Assembly: GCF_001029105.3 (NCBI RefSeq)
Contig: NZ_CP011807.3
Coordinates: 806,001-870,000 of the forward strand
Direction of reading: 5' to 3'
DNA: 64,000 bases
DNA from: Pandoraea faecigallinarum
GTDB lineage: Bacteria; Pseudomonadota; Gammaproteobacteria; Burkholderiales; Burkholderiaceae
The translations under genes were made by a program, and so were the position numbers. The notes beneath the pieces were generated by a model. It saw only the letters and a list, made by a program, of their open reading frames with translations, was not told the DNA's origin and did no database searches. Shown here piece after piece: positions 1-8,759 of the stretch. Position 1 is the first letter of the stretch, and each line of letters begins with the position of its first letter.

Positions 1-640
1 GAATCTGCTCCATCGACACCGAACGCACACCCGCGCGTGCCGCGATGGCCAGCGGGGCGAAGATCGCCAGATAGATCAGGAAGACTTTCGAGAACTCGCC
101 GATGCCGAACCAGATGATGACCAGCGGCAGATACGCCAGCGGCGGCAGCGGACGGTAGAACTCGATGGGCGGGTCGAAGATGCCGCGTCCGATGCGCGAC
201 ACGCCCATCAGAATGCCCACGGGAATCGCCGTCACACACGCCAGTGCGAACGCACCGAACACGCGATAGAGGCTGGCGAGCGTGTGCTGCCACAGGGTAG
301 AGCCGGCGAAGCCTTCCGTAGACACCTGGATGAATTTCTCGACGATGGCGCGCGGGCCGGGCAGGAACAGCGGCTTGATCATTCCCGACGACGTGATGGC
401 CACCCACAGCAGCAGCAGGGCGACGACGGTGACGACACTGATCGCGAGGCTCGGACCCTGGCCGGGCGCGCCGAACGATTCGCCCGCCTTGACCGGGCGC
501 GGGGCGAACATGCGCGCGACGAAGCCGCGATGGCGAGGGGCGCGCGGCGCGTCGCCGGGGCGTTGCCTACCGCCGGCAGGCGTGGAGGCTGCCGACGTTG
601 CGGACGGCGCGTGAGGGTTGGTGGCAGGTTTGGTCATCAT
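1..640 (-). CDS. tauC: Taurine ABC transporter permease TauC (3' end beyond the window)
   Basis: Inner-membrane permease of a taurine/sulfonate importer. About 213 codons are visible, starting at a tandem ATG-ATG (640 and 637), with a GGAG about 10 bases upstream; the C-terminus lies left of base 1. After a roughly 45-residue polar N-terminus comes a first membrane segment (VVTVVALLLLWVAI), then the TauC/SsuC-like stretch with FYRPLPPLAYLPLVIIWFG, the region that contacts the ATPase. It begins 22 bases after the tauB stop in an A-B-C order, which is the tau operon order. tauD, if present, would lie beyond the left edge. SsuC is the main alternative, but the TauA-like partner favours taurine. 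Confidence 0.88.
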   Translation of the reverse strand, partial: MMTKPATNPHAPSATSAASTPAGGRQRPGDAPRAPRHRGFVARMFAPRPVKAGESFGAPGQGPSLAISVVTVVALLLLWVAITSSGMIKPLFLPGPRAIVEKFIQVSTEGFAGSTLWQHTLASLYRVFGAFALACVTAIPVGILMGVSRIGRGIFDPPIEFYRPLPPLAYLPLVIIWFGIGEFSKVFLIYLAIFAPLAIAARAGVRSVSMEQI

Positions 641-662
641 GATGGCTTGTCTCCGGCGCGCG

Positions 663-1481
663 TCAGGCCGCAACCGTGCCGGCAGACGAGCTCTGCCCGG
701 CACGCTCGTCGCCGTAGATGATGCTGAGCACGGTTTCGCGCATGGCGATGAAATCGGGACTCGACTTGATGGCTCGCGCATCGCGGCATTCGAGATAGCG
801 CTTGTTGAAGTCGAGTTCGTAGGTGTGCGTGATGCGCCCCGGCCGGGGCGACATGACAATCAGACGGCTCGCGAGGAACAGCGCCTCTTCCACGCTGTGC
901 GTGATGAAGAAGATCATCTTTTGCGTTTCGCGCCACACGTCGAGCAACAGTTCCTGAATGGTTTCGCGCGTGAGGGCGTCGAGTGCGGCCATCGGCTCGT
1001 CCATTAGCAGCATCGACGGATTACAGGTCAGTGCGCGTGCGATCCCCACGCGCTGCTGCATGCCGCCCGAGAGCTGATAAATCATGTGATTGTGGAAGTC
1101 CTGCAAGCCGACGAGCGCGAGATTGCGCGCGGCGCGGGCGCGGCGCTCTGTTTTGGGAACGCCTTGCAGTTTCAGACCGAACTCGGTGTTCTCCATCACG
1201 CTCAACCATGGCAGCAGGGCGTGCTTCTGGAACACCACGCCGCGATCCGCGCCGGGGCCTTCGATGGGCGAGTCGCCTAACAGCAGTTCGCCAGACGTCG
1301 GCGCGATGAAACCGGCCATCAGACTCAGCAGCGTGGTCTTGCCGCAACCCGAGGCGCCTAGCGCCACGACGAAGTCGCCGGGTGCGATGGTCAGATCGAC
1401 GTGGGCGAGCGCCTGCACCTGCTCGCCGGGACGCCGGCCGGGATACACGACGCTGACGTCGTTGACGATGAGTTGTTCCAT
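663..1481 (-). CDS. tauB: Taurine ABC transporter ATP-binding protein TauB
   Basis: Cytoplasmic ATPase, 272 aa, that energises the taurine importer. Walker A is GASGCGKT (residues 42-49), the Q-loop glutamine is near 85, the ABC signature is LSGGMQQR (137-144) and Walker B is LLMDEP (158-163). Length and motifs match TauB/SsuB. The ATG follows a GGAGAAGGG Shine-Dalgarno. It lies 79 bases after tauA and 22 before tauC, so one minus-strand operon tauA-tauB-tauC is very likely. Nothing looks broken. Confidence 0.93.
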   Translation of the reverse strand: MEQLIVNDVSVVYPGRRPGEQVQALAHVDLTIAPGDFVVALGASGCGKTTLLSLMAGFIAPTSGELLLGDSPIEGPGADRGVVFQKHALLPWLSVMENTEFGLKLQGVPKTERRARAARNLALVGLQDFHNHMIYQLSGGMQQRVGIARALTCNPSMLLMDEPMAALDALTRETIQELLLDVWRETQKMIFFITHSVEEALFLASRLIVMSPRPGRITHTYELDFNKRYLECRDARAIKSSPDFIAMRETVLSIIYGDERAGQSSSAGTVAA

Positions 1482-1522
1482 GAAGCCCTTCTCCAGACGA
1501 TGCAGCGATCGAGGAGGGGTAC

Positions 1523-1544
1523 CGCGCCGCAGACGTCCGGCGCG
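1523..1544 (-). repeat. Hairpin in the tauA-tauB spacer
   Basis: CGCGCCG (1523-1529) and CGGCGCG (1538-1544) form a 7-bp stem with an 8-base loop, flanked by an outer GTACC/GGTAC pair. It sits between the stop of the binding-protein gene and the start of the ATPase gene. Such intercistronic stems often stabilise the upstream message so that more binding protein than ATPase is made. That role is inferred; only the symmetry is seen. Confidence 0.45.
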
Positions 1545-1560
1545 ACGGCCCCGGTACGGC

Positions 1561-2619
1561 TTACTTCAACTTCAGTGCGGCGTCGACGTAGCGCGACGTA
1601 ACGTACGGCGTGTAGTCCGCCTTGACGGCGTTGATCTTCTGCTGACCCTTCAGGAAGTCGGCCGTGTCCTTGAGCGCCTTGGCCGCACGGCTGTCCTTGC
1701 CGCCGCCCAGCCATTCGGCCGACGCCTGTTGCTGTGCCGACGGATACGCATACAGCGAGAGCGCGCCGGGCACGTCTTCGGGCTTGCCGCCGATCATCTT
1801 CACGATGGCTTTGACCTGCGGCGAGGTGGCCGTCCAGGCAGCCTGATTGCCCCGGTAGGCGGCATCGGCGTCGGCGATCACCTTGACGAACTTCGCCATG
1901 AAGTCGGCGTTGGCCTCTCCCCACTTGCGGTCGACGGCGATGCCATCGAACGTGGGCTTGCCCTGCTTCGACAATTCGCCGGAGGTGATCAGCACGTGCC
2001 CGCTTTGCTTGATCTGCGCGAGCGCCGGGTCCCATACGTAAGCGGCGTCGATGTCGCCACGCTCCCAAGCGGCCACGATCTGGTTCGGCTGCATGTTGAG
2101 AACTTGCACTTCCGTGGGCTTGATACCCCACTGTTGCAGCGCAAACATCGTGTGGTAGTGGGTCGTCGAGACGAACGGCACGCCGATCTTCTTGCCCTTC
2201 AGGTCGGCGGGCGTCTTGATGTTCGACGCATTGCGCACGACCATCGCCTCGGCCTTGTTGATGTCGTCCAGGATCCAGAACAGTTGCAGATCCAACCCCT
2301 GCGAGACGGCGGCGGCCATTGGGCTGGAGCCAAGCACGCCGATCTTGATGTCCCCGGAGGCGAGCGCGGTGGCGACCTTTGCGCCGGATTCGAACTGACG
2401 CCAGTGAATCTTGTAACCCGTCGCCTTTTCGAACTCGCCGCTGGCGATGGCGGTCAGCCAGGGATCGACGATCTGCTGGTACGCGATCGTCACCTCCTTT
2501 TCCTGCGCCTGCGCCGTGGCAGGCAGCGTCAATCCGAGCGTTAGTGCTGCGGGGAGCGCGGCTGCCGCCAGCGCCGTGGCAGCGAACACCCGTCGCAGCC
2601 GGTTCGGAAGTCCAGTCAT
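1561..2619 (-). CDS. tauA: Taurine-binding periplasmic protein TauA
   Basis: Periplasmic solute-binding protein of 352 aa, first gene of tauABC. A signal peptide is evident: basic RNRLRR, a long alanine/leucine core and a cleavage region ending ATAQAQ near residue 38. The mature part carries the TauA-typical stretches [31 protein letters not shown] and [16 protein letters not shown]. The last two are nearly identical to E. coli TauA as I recall it and are the reason for calling taurine rather than general alkanesulfonate. The ATG follows GAGGTGA. Expression probably responds to the divergent MocR regulator at 2917. Confidence 0.92.
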   Translation of the reverse strand: MTGLPNRLRRVFAATALAAAALPAALTLGLTLPATAQAQEKEVTIAYQQIVDPWLTAIASGEFEKATGYKIHWRQFESGAKVATALASGDIKIGVLGSSPMAAAVSQGLDLQLFWILDDINKAEAMVVRNASNIKTPADLKGKKIGVPFVSTTHYHTMFALQQWGIKPTEVQVLNMQPNQIVAAWERGDIDAAYVWDPALAQIKQSGHVLITSGELSKQGKPTFDGIAVDRKWGEANADFMAKFVKVIADADAAYRGNQAAWTATSPQVKAIVKMIGGKPEDVPGALSLYAYPSAQQQASAEWLGGGKDSRAAKALKDTADFLKGQQKINAVKADYTPYVTSRYVDAALKLK

Positions 2620-2726
2620 GGTTCACCTCTAATCGGAAAGTTTTCGGTGGAACACTCGGGTTGACGCATCCATCGAGACAAATCGGCGCCAAGTGACTGC
2701 ATCATTGCCGCGCACATTTTTGTTCG

Positions 2727-2770
2727 TTAGAGCCAGTTGGCCGCATTTGATGATGCCAACTGGTCCAGTT
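2727..2770. promoter_or_regulatory. Probable TauR/MocR operator between tauA and the regulator gene
   Basis: In the 297-base divergent spacer, read on the minus strand, CTGGACCAGT (2759-2768) and CTGGCTCTAA (2727-2736) are direct repeats exactly 32 bases apart, about three helical turns. They resemble the CTGGACYTAA direct repeats that I recall for Rhodobacter TauR. The same bases also form inverted repeats: CCAGTTGGC (2733-2741) with GCCAACTGG (2755-2763), and AACTGG-T-CCAGTT (2758-2770). The rest of the spacer (2620-2726, 2771-2916) is relatively AT-rich and should hold both promoters; I could not fix -35/-10 boxes. Confidence 0.6.
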
Positions 2771-2916
2771 ACGGCGAAATCGCCTCGCAAGGCGCATGAA
2801 TGCTCGAATCCGCCGCTTTCTCGCGCCTCTTCGGATAAACCCCAATTCGGAATTAACGTCACCGTCTCATGAGTAATAATTGACGTTCGAGAAGTGACAT
2901 AGAAAAAGGGGACGCA

Positions 2917-4458
2917 ATGTCGAGCCGGATTTCTGCGGCGATGTGGAACCAGTTGTTTTCCGTATCGGCGCGAGCGGGCATGAGTTTGCAGAGTCAGATT
3001 CGCCAGATGCTGGTGTCGGCGATTCTGGACGAGCGTCTGATGCGCGGTGCCGCGGTACCGTCGTCGCGCGAGTTGGCCGAAGGGCTGGGCGTGGCGCGCA
3101 ACACGGTGGTACTGGCCTATCAGCAACTGGTCGACGAGGGGTATCTGATCGCGCGCGAGCGCCGGGGTTACTTCGTCAATGGCGACATCCTTGCGCCGCG
3201 CGTCGGGTCGCACGGTGCGACGAAGCCGGAGGCGCCTGCCGAACCGGTGGCCGCTGGCACCATCGCGCCGCTGGATCCGTCCACGCCGGACTGGGAAGGG
3301 CGCTACGTCGTGCGGCCTTCGGCGCAGCGCAACATCGTCAAGCCGATCGACTGGCAGCAGTATCAGTACCCGTTCATTTACGGACAGTTCGACCCAACCA
3401 TGTTCCCGACGGCCGACTGGCGCGAGTGCTGCCAGAAGGCGCTGACCGTCATGGAGATTCGCGACTGGGCGCCGGACATGATTGCGCGCGACGACGAAAC
3501 GCTGATCCAGCAAATTCGTACGCGCGTGCTGCCGCGCCGCGGCGTGTGGGCCGACGCCGATGAAATCGTGCTCACCAACGGCGCGCAGCAGGCGTTGTAT
3601 CTGCTGGCCGACCTGCTCGTCGGTGCGCGAACGACCGTGGGCGTCGAGGATCCGGGCTATCCGGACGCCCGGAACATCTTCGCCATTCGCACCCCGAAAC
3701 TCATCGGATTGCCCGTCGACGAACACGGCTTGCCGGTGGACGAACGTTTGTCGCAATGCGATTACGTGTACGTCACGCCGTCACATCAGTGTCCGACCAC
3801 GACGACGATGCCGCTGGCGCATCGCGAGGCGTTGCTGCGTCGCGCCGAGGCCGACGACTTCGTGCTGATCGAAGACGACTACGAGAGCGAGAACAGCTAT
3901 TCGGACATTCCGATTCCCGCGCTCAAGAGTCTCGATCGCAGCGATCGCGTGATCTATATCGGAAGTTTGTCGAAGTCGTTTGCGCCGGGGTTGCGGCTGG
4001 GCTACATCGTGGCGCCGGCGGTGCTCGTCAACGAGCTGCGCGCGCTGCGCAGGTTGATGATCCGCCACCCGTCGGCGTTCATCCAGCGTTCGTTTTCGAT
4101 GTTCCTCGCGCTTGGCCACCACGACGCCCTGCTGCGTCGTCTGGCCGACACTTACGCGAAGCGTGCCGAGGTATTGAGCGCCGCCCTGAGCACGCATTTG
4201 CCGGAAGTCTCGTTCGTGCCGGTAAAGGGCGGAGCGTCGTGCTGGGTGCAGGGGCCGCCGCAGCTCAATGCCAATGTTCTGGCGGCGCGCGCTAAATCGC
4301 GCGGGATCCTGATCGAACCGGGCGACGTGTTCTTCATGGGCGATACGCCGCCGCGCAACATGTTCCGCCTCGGTTTTTCGTCGATACGGCTCGAACATAT
4401 CGAGGCAGGCGTAATCGCACTGGCCGAAGTGCTGCGCGAGACCGTGGCGCACGCCTGA
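2917..4458 (+). CDS. tauR: MocR/GntR-family regulator with aminotransferase domain, TauR-like
   Basis: Transcription factor of 513 aa. A GntR winged helix (about residues 15-88, with RNTVVLAYQQLVDEGYLIAR) is joined by a linker to a fold-type I aminotransferase domain (about 145-510). The PLP lysine is visible as K353 in GSLSKSFAPGLR, so the effector is probably sensed through PLP chemistry. The ATG at 2917 follows AAAGGGG. It is divergent from tauABC, the arrangement of TauR regulators of taurine use; the taurine link rests on position and on the shared spacer repeats. Other MocR regulators cannot be excluded. Confidence 0.8.
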   Translation: MSSRISAAMWNQLFSVSARAGMSLQSQIRQMLVSAILDERLMRGAAVPSSRELAEGLGVARNTVVLAYQQLVDEGYLIARERRGYFVNGDILAPRVGSHGATKPEAPAEPVAAGTIAPLDPSTPDWEGRYVVRPSAQRNIVKPIDWQQYQYPFIYGQFDPTMFPTADWRECCQKALTVMEIRDWAPDMIARDDETLIQQIRTRVLPRRGVWADADEIVLTNGAQQALYLLADLLVGARTTVGVEDPGYPDARNIFAIRTPKLIGLPVDEHGLPVDERLSQCDYVYVTPSHQCPTTTTMPLAHREALLRRAEADDFVLIEDDYESENSYSDIPIPALKSLDRSDRVIYIGSLSKSFAPGLRLGYIVAPAVLVNELRALRRLMIRHPSAFIQRSFSMFLALGHHDALLRRLADTYAKRAEVLSAALSTHLPEVSFVPVKGGASCWVQGPPQLNANVLAARAKSRGILIEPGDVFFMGDTPPRNMFRLGFSSIRLEHIEAGVIALAEVLRETVAHA

Positions 4459-4483
4459 GCATCGTCGACCGTGCCGCCCCTGC

Positions 4484-5113
4484 TCAGGGCGTGCCGTTGC
4501 GGCCATGACGCCGGAAGCCTTCCCGTTCGGACAGACGTTCGTAGTAGGCCGACACGGCTTCCAGCGCAGGGCGTTCGATCGGCACGCTGAACCAGCGGTG
4601 CACCGACAGGCCGACAGGAATGTCGGCGAGCGTGAAGGTATCGCCAGCGACGAACCCCTGCGTGGTCTGCAACTGCCGGTCGAGCACCCGCATGAAGTCG
4701 TTCCAGCGTGCCGTGTTCGTGGCAACCGCTTGCGGGTCGTCGTAGCCGGGCGCGTGGCGCACGAGCGACAGGAACGGATATTTCCACGCCGGATTCAGAT
4801 CGGACGATTGCCAGTCGATCCATTGATCGACACGGGCGCGCTCGTGCGGCGCGACGGGATAGAGGTCCGTGCGCTCGCGCGATGTGGCGAGATAGCGCAG
4901 GATGCTGTTCGATTCCCACATGACGAATCCGTCGTCGTCGATGACCGGCACCATCAGGTTCGGGTTGAGCGCGGCGAACACCGGGTCGTCGAGCTTGCGC
5001 GACGCGTCGCCGTCGCCCCAGGGTTCGTTGACGAACGGGACGCCGAGTTCATGGCCGAGCCACAGCACCTTGCGCACGTTGATGGAAGAGGGCCTGCCGA
5101 GAATGCGAAGCAT
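4484..5113 (-). CDS. Glutathione S-transferase family protein
   Basis: Cytosolic GST-like protein, 209 aa. The start at 5113 (MLRILGRPSSINVRK) gives the canonical thioredoxin-fold N-terminus with Ser10/Ser11 near the glutathione site; longer upstream frames are not GST-like. VPVIDDDGFVMWESNSILRY carries the cis-proline and the ES motif that binds the gamma-glutamyl group. The helical C-terminal domain runs from about residue 90 and ends normally. It converges on the MocR gene with a 25-base gap. The substrate is unknown; it is not one of the well-defined subclasses I can name. Confidence 0.85.
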   Translation of the reverse strand: MLRILGRPSSINVRKVLWLGHELGVPFVNEPWGDGDASRKLDDPVFAALNPNLMVPVIDDDGFVMWESNSILRYLATSRERTDLYPVAPHERARVDQWIDWQSSDLNPAWKYPFLSLVRHAPGYDDPQAVATNTARWNDFMRVLDRQLQTTQGFVAGDTFTLADIPVGLSVHRWFSVPIERPALEAVSAYYERLSEREGFRRHGRNGTP

Positions 5114-5317
5114 GGGGATCCTTGGGGCAAAGGGAAGCGATGATCCGATTCTAGGCAGGGTTCCCGGTGGATAACAGATACAGATTCCGCGCATGAGGGG
5201 CGGAACAGTGGCATTGCGGCTCGCCCCGGCACCGGCGTCACGCAAATGTGGGCACGTGCGGGTGTTTCGTATAATCGCGCGCTGACGACTTTCATTGGCA
5301 TCGCGCAGGGACACCGC

Positions 5318-6244
5318 ATGAACAGCAGGAACAAGGCGACACTCATTGGCCTGAGCGCGGTGGTGCTCTGGGCGTCCATTGTGGCGTTGATTCGCGGGGT
5401 GAGCGAGAGTCTCGGGGCGACTGGCGGTGCGGCGGCAATTTACACGCTCGCGTCGATATTCCTGCTGCTCACGGTGGGATTCCCGAAGCTCGGCACGTTT
5501 GCGCGCAGCTATCTGCTGTGGGGCAGCCTGCTCTTCGTCGCCTACGAGCTGTGTCTGTCGCTGTCCATCGGTTATGCGAACACCGCGCGGCAGGCGATTG
5601 AAGTCGGCATGGTCAACTACCTGTGGCCGACGTTCACGCTCGTGTGCGCCATCCTCTTCAACCGGCAACGCGCGAACTGGCTGGTCGTGCCCGGCTTTGT
5701 GCTGTCGATGCTCGGCATCTGCTGGGTTCTCGGCGGCGATCAGGGGCTCGATCTGCCGGGTATGCTCGTGAACATTGCCGACAATCCGCTGAGCTATGGT
5801 CTTGCCTTCGCCGGTGCGATCATCTGGGCGGCGTACTGTACCGTGACCGCCAGAATTGCCGACGGCAAAAATGGCGTGACGCCGTTCTTCATGCTGGTTG
5901 CCGTCGCGCTGTGGATCAAGTTCTTCGCAGAAGGCGGCGGCGCGATGTCGCTCGACCTGCATTCGGGCATCTATCTCGTGCTCGGCGCTGCGGCGATGGG
6001 GTTCGGGTACGCGGCCTGGAACGTGGGCATTCTGCGCGGCAACGTGACGGTCCTCGTCGGGGCGTCGTATTTCATCCCCGTCCTCTCCGCGGCGCTCGCC
6101 GCGCTGGTACTTCGTACCCCGCTGTCCGCACCGTTCTGGTGGGGGGCGTGCATGGTCTGCGGCGGGTCGATCCTGTGCTGGTGCGCCACGCGCGCACGGT
6201 GCACGCCTGTCCCGGCGTCCGCGCGAAGAGGCGACAACGCCTGA
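5318..6244 (+). CDS. yddG: Aromatic amino acid exporter, YddG-type DMT transporter
   Basis: Inner-membrane DMT-superfamily exporter of 308 aa with about ten membrane segments. Several stretches closely match E. coli YddG as I remember it: KATLIGLSAVVLWAS, GGAAAIYTLAS, RQAIEVGMVNYLWPTFT and FGYAAWNVGILRGNVTV. YddG exports aromatic amino acids and paraquat-like compounds. The ATG at 5318 places the first helix immediately; a longer frame from 5246 adds a non-homologous polar leader. It is a single gene with no partner nearby. Confidence 0.88.
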   Translation: MNSRNKATLIGLSAVVLWASIVALIRGVSESLGATGGAAAIYTLASIFLLLTVGFPKLGTFARSYLLWGSLLFVAYELCLSLSIGYANTARQAIEVGMVNYLWPTFTLVCAILFNRQRANWLVVPGFVLSMLGICWVLGGDQGLDLPGMLVNIADNPLSYGLAFAGAIIWAAYCTVTARIADGKNGVTPFFMLVAVALWIKFFAEGGGAMSLDLHSGIYLVLGAAAMGFGYAAWNVGILRGNVTVLVGASYFIPVLSAALAALVLRTPLSAPFWWGACMVCGGSILCWCATRARCTPVPASARRGDNA

Positions 6245-6287
6245 CGCGCCCCGTCCCGAGCGCTGGAGAACTGTCGTGTGCCCCCAA

Positions 6288-6303
6288 GGGCAACGCGTTG
6301 CCC
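6288..6303. repeat. Perfect 16-bp palindrome downstream of yddG
   Basis: GGGCAACGCGTTGCCC is fully self-complementary with no loop, in the 142-base gap between yddG and the next membrane-protein gene. With no loop and no T-run it is not a classical terminator; a protein-binding dyad for the gene starting at 6387 is possible. Function unknown. Confidence 0.35.
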
Positions 6304-6386
6304 GAAATCCCGATACCCTCGTTGCCGGTCCTGCGCAACACTGATGGGCCTGATCGTATGCCCATTAGCCCGGCAAGGAGACTGTC

Positions 6387-7583
6387 ATGGTCAAGGGAGA
6401 GTCCACGTCGGACGATGTTCCGAACGTCGATTTGTCGCTGGTACAGGGCGATCCCGGCTTTCATCTTCAGCGACGGCTGCGGCTCATTCCGGAAACGGGG
6501 ATGGGCACGGCACGGCGCGCGTTCATCTTCGCCGCCGTCAGTTGGCTGCCGCTCGCGATCTGGGCGCTCGTCACCGGACGCGCATTTTCGCACGGTAATC
6601 CCGACGACACGCTGGTCGCCCACTTCGGCATTCACGCCCGCTGCCTGATCGCCATCCCCCTGATGGTCGTCGCCGAAGGCGTCGCGCAAAAACTGATGCC
6701 GCCGCTATTTCGATACTTCGTCGAGAGCGGAATCGTGACGCCCGAGACACTCCCCGGCTTCCGCGACAGACTCGCCGCCATGGCGCGCCTGCGCGATCGC
6801 ACGTTACCGTGGGTGGTGATCCTGGCCGCCACGATGGCGTGGTCCACGGTCGGCGCCGTGGTCGAGCGCGCGGAAGAGATGGCGTGGCTCAATCCGGGCG
6901 ACGATATCGGCAGCATCACGTTCGGTGGATGGTGGTTCATCCTCGTCATTCGTCCGCTGTTCACGGCGCTGCTACTCGTGTGGCTGTGGCGCGCCTGTCT
7001 GTTGTTCGTCCTGCTGTGCAAGCTTGGCAGGATGCCGCTGGCACTGGTGCCGTCGCATCCGGACCGGGTCGGCGGTCTGAGCTTTGTCGAGCGTCTGGCG
7101 TTCGTCTTCAGTCCGGTGGCGTTCGCGGTCTCGGCGGTGGTGGCGGCATCGTTCGCCCACGAGGTCGTGTATCACGGCGCGAGCGCGGTGCAGATGAAGA
7201 CGCTTCTGGTGGCGAGCGCAGCATTGATCTCGCTCGTCTTCCTCATCCCGCTGCTGCCGCTCGCGGTGCCGCTGGGGGCGCTCAAACGCCGCGCCATCTT
7301 CGACTACGGCAGTCTCGTTGCGCACCACGACCGGCTGGTGCATCAGCGCTGGATCCTGCATCGCGACATCGGTACGCCCGACATTCTGGACGCACCGGAG
7401 CTGGGTCCGGTCGCCGATATCCACGCGATCTATGAGGCGGTGCGCCGCATGCGGTCGATACCGTTTAGCAAGCTGTCCATCGTCGCCATCGTCGTTCCGG
7501 CAGCTGTGCCGATGCTCTACGTCGCAGCCATGCAATTGCCGTTGTCCGCCGTGCTGGGCAAGGTCCTCAAGGCATTGGTCTGA
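6387..7583 (+). CDS. Multi-pass membrane protein of unknown function
   Basis: 398 aa, family not recognised. The N-terminal 40 residues are polar, then hydrophobic segments occur at roughly 46-65, 84-100, 138-160, 178-215 (very hydrophobic, FTALLLVWLWRACLLFVLLC), 237-260, 275-300 and 368-392. A soluble loop at about 300-365 carries charged residues and paired histidines (VAHHDRLVHQRW). The ATG follows AAGGAGAC. It converges with 15 bases to spare on the response-regulator gene. Codon use looks like its neighbours, so I see no sign of transfer. No catalytic motif is visible, so I propose no function. Confidence 0.75.
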   Translation: MVKGESTSDDVPNVDLSLVQGDPGFHLQRRLRLIPETGMGTARRAFIFAAVSWLPLAIWALVTGRAFSHGNPDDTLVAHFGIHARCLIAIPLMVVAEGVAQKLMPPLFRYFVESGIVTPETLPGFRDRLAAMARLRDRTLPWVVILAATMAWSTVGAVVERAEEMAWLNPGDDIGSITFGGWWFILVIRPLFTALLLVWLWRACLLFVLLCKLGRMPLALVPSHPDRVGGLSFVERLAFVFSPVAFAVSAVVAASFAHEVVYHGASAVQMKTLLVASAALISLVFLIPLLPLAVPLGALKRRAIFDYGSLVAHHDRLVHQRWILHRDIGTPDILDAPELGPVADIHAIYEAVRRMRSIPFSKLSIVAIVVPAAVPMLYVAAMQLPLSAVLGKVLKALV

Positions 7584-7598
7584 CGGGGCATATCGTCG

Positions 7599-8252
7599 TC
7601 ACGACGCTGGCGACATGGATTGCGGCAGCCGCTCCTCGGCGTTTCTCAGCAACTCCGCGAGCGACGATGCGTTCAGTTTTCGCATGAGGTCGGCCCGGCA
7701 GCTTTTGATCGTTCGCTCGCAGAGTCCGAGTTCCGCGGCGATCTGCTTGTTGCGCAATCCCTTCGCGATGCCTTGCAGCACGATGCGCTCGCGGCCGCTG
7801 AGTGCCGTATTCGCTTCCTCGCGCGTCTGCATACGCGTATCGACGTCGGTATTGTGCGTCGGCGGCGCTTTCGACGTCGCGATACCGATGGCTGTCTCCA
7901 CGGCGCCCACGAGCGCGTCGCGTCCGAACGGCTTGACGAGAAAGTCCACGGCACCGGCTTTCATCGCCTCGACGGAACGGGCAACGTCGCCGTATCCGCT
8001 CATGAACACGATGGGCAAAGACGAATCCTGACGGCGCAGTGCGCGCTGCAAATCGAGCCCGCTGGGGCCGCCCAGTTCGAGATCGAGCAGCACACAGCCG
8101 GGACGCGCATCCGGTTCGCTCACGAGAAACTCTCCCGCGGACGCATATTCCCTCGTCTGATAACCGGACGCCGCAAGTAGACGCGTTAGTGCGGTACGCA
8201 GCGAGGCGTCGTCGTCGACGACATGCACCACCGAATCACGACACATGTTCAT
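7599..8252 (-). CDS. Orphan two-component response regulator, FixJ/NarL-like
   Basis: 217 aa. The N-terminal receiver domain has the acidic pocket D13-D14-D15, phospho-acceptor D57 (VLLDLELGGPSG), the conserved T/S-type switch in VFMSGYGD and K107 in FLVKPFG. After a linker, a LuxR-type HTH (about 148-205, LSGRERIVLQGIAKGLRNKQIAAELGL split by natural variation) binds DNA. There is no histidine kinase beside it, so its signal is unknown. The gene starts at the edge of the 507-base AT-rich region and is divergent from the alkyl sulfatase gene, which makes control of that promoter possible but untested. Confidence 0.87.
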   Translation of the reverse strand: MNMCRDSVVHVVDDDASLRTALTRLLAASGYQTREYASAGEFLVSEPDARPGCVLLDLELGGPSGLDLQRALRRQDSSLPIVFMSGYGDVARSVEAMKAGAVDFLVKPFGRDALVGAVETAIGIATSKAPPTHNTDVDTRMQTREEANTALSGRERIVLQGIAKGLRNKQIAAELGLCERTIKSCRADLMRKLNASSLAELLRNAEERLPQSMSPAS

Positions 8253-8759
8253 GGCATCTTCGCGTTGGACGCGCCTCCGTCAATTCCCCCGGGGTACCGA
8301 TCTCCCACATGTCGATGCAGGAAACCGTCGTATCAAAGATTATTTAAATTATCAAAACGGATATTTGAATCATCGTATTCCGGTGTCAAACGACGAAATA
8401 AGCCGAAGTGACATGAAGTCTGGCGCGACTTCCGGAATATCTCGAATATCGAGCGTTGTTGAATTGATAGCACCTCTGAATAAGTTCGTAAAGGCCGTTT
8501 GTCGATGCAGTGCCGAGAGTCTTCTCGAAAGCCTTGTAACCGCTGGCCTTCATTCGATTCCCGTTTTATCGAAATCTTTGGGAACGCATTGCGAATGCAC
8601 ACAAACCGGTGTGTTAGAGGGTCATTCGCTTGCCCGAAGGGGCAAGCGTGGTTTGCCCCAAATACCAATATCAAAGGCAATAAGCGGAACGGAGAATAGC
8701 CTTCGTGGTTTTGGGGCCGCGATGTCACGCGGTTCACTCACGTTCTTGCGGAGAACCTC
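8253..8759. other. 507-base AT-rich intergenic region before the alkyl sulfatase
   Basis: No convincing gene. Roughly 8330-8480 is visibly poorer in GC than anything around it, with short repeats of GAATATC near 8432-8450 and an ATTCCGG/CCGGAAT pair. It must carry the promoters for the divergent regulator and sulfatase genes. A GCGGAGAAC Shine-Dalgarno precedes the sulfatase ATG at 8760. Small frames across it have no family resemblance. Confidence 0.6.
8627..8659 (+). promoter_or_regulatory. Two mutually exclusive hairpins in the sulfatase leader
   Basis: CGCTTGCCC (8627-8635) pairs perfectly with GGGCAAGCG (8640-8648) around a GAAG loop. The second arm is also part of GGGGCAA (8639-8645), which pairs perfectly with TTGCCCC (8653-8659). 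Only one stem can form at a time. This is the geometry of an attenuator or RNA switch about 100 bases upstream of the sulfatase ATG. No T-run follows, so any effect would be translational or protein-mediated. Confidence 0.45.
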
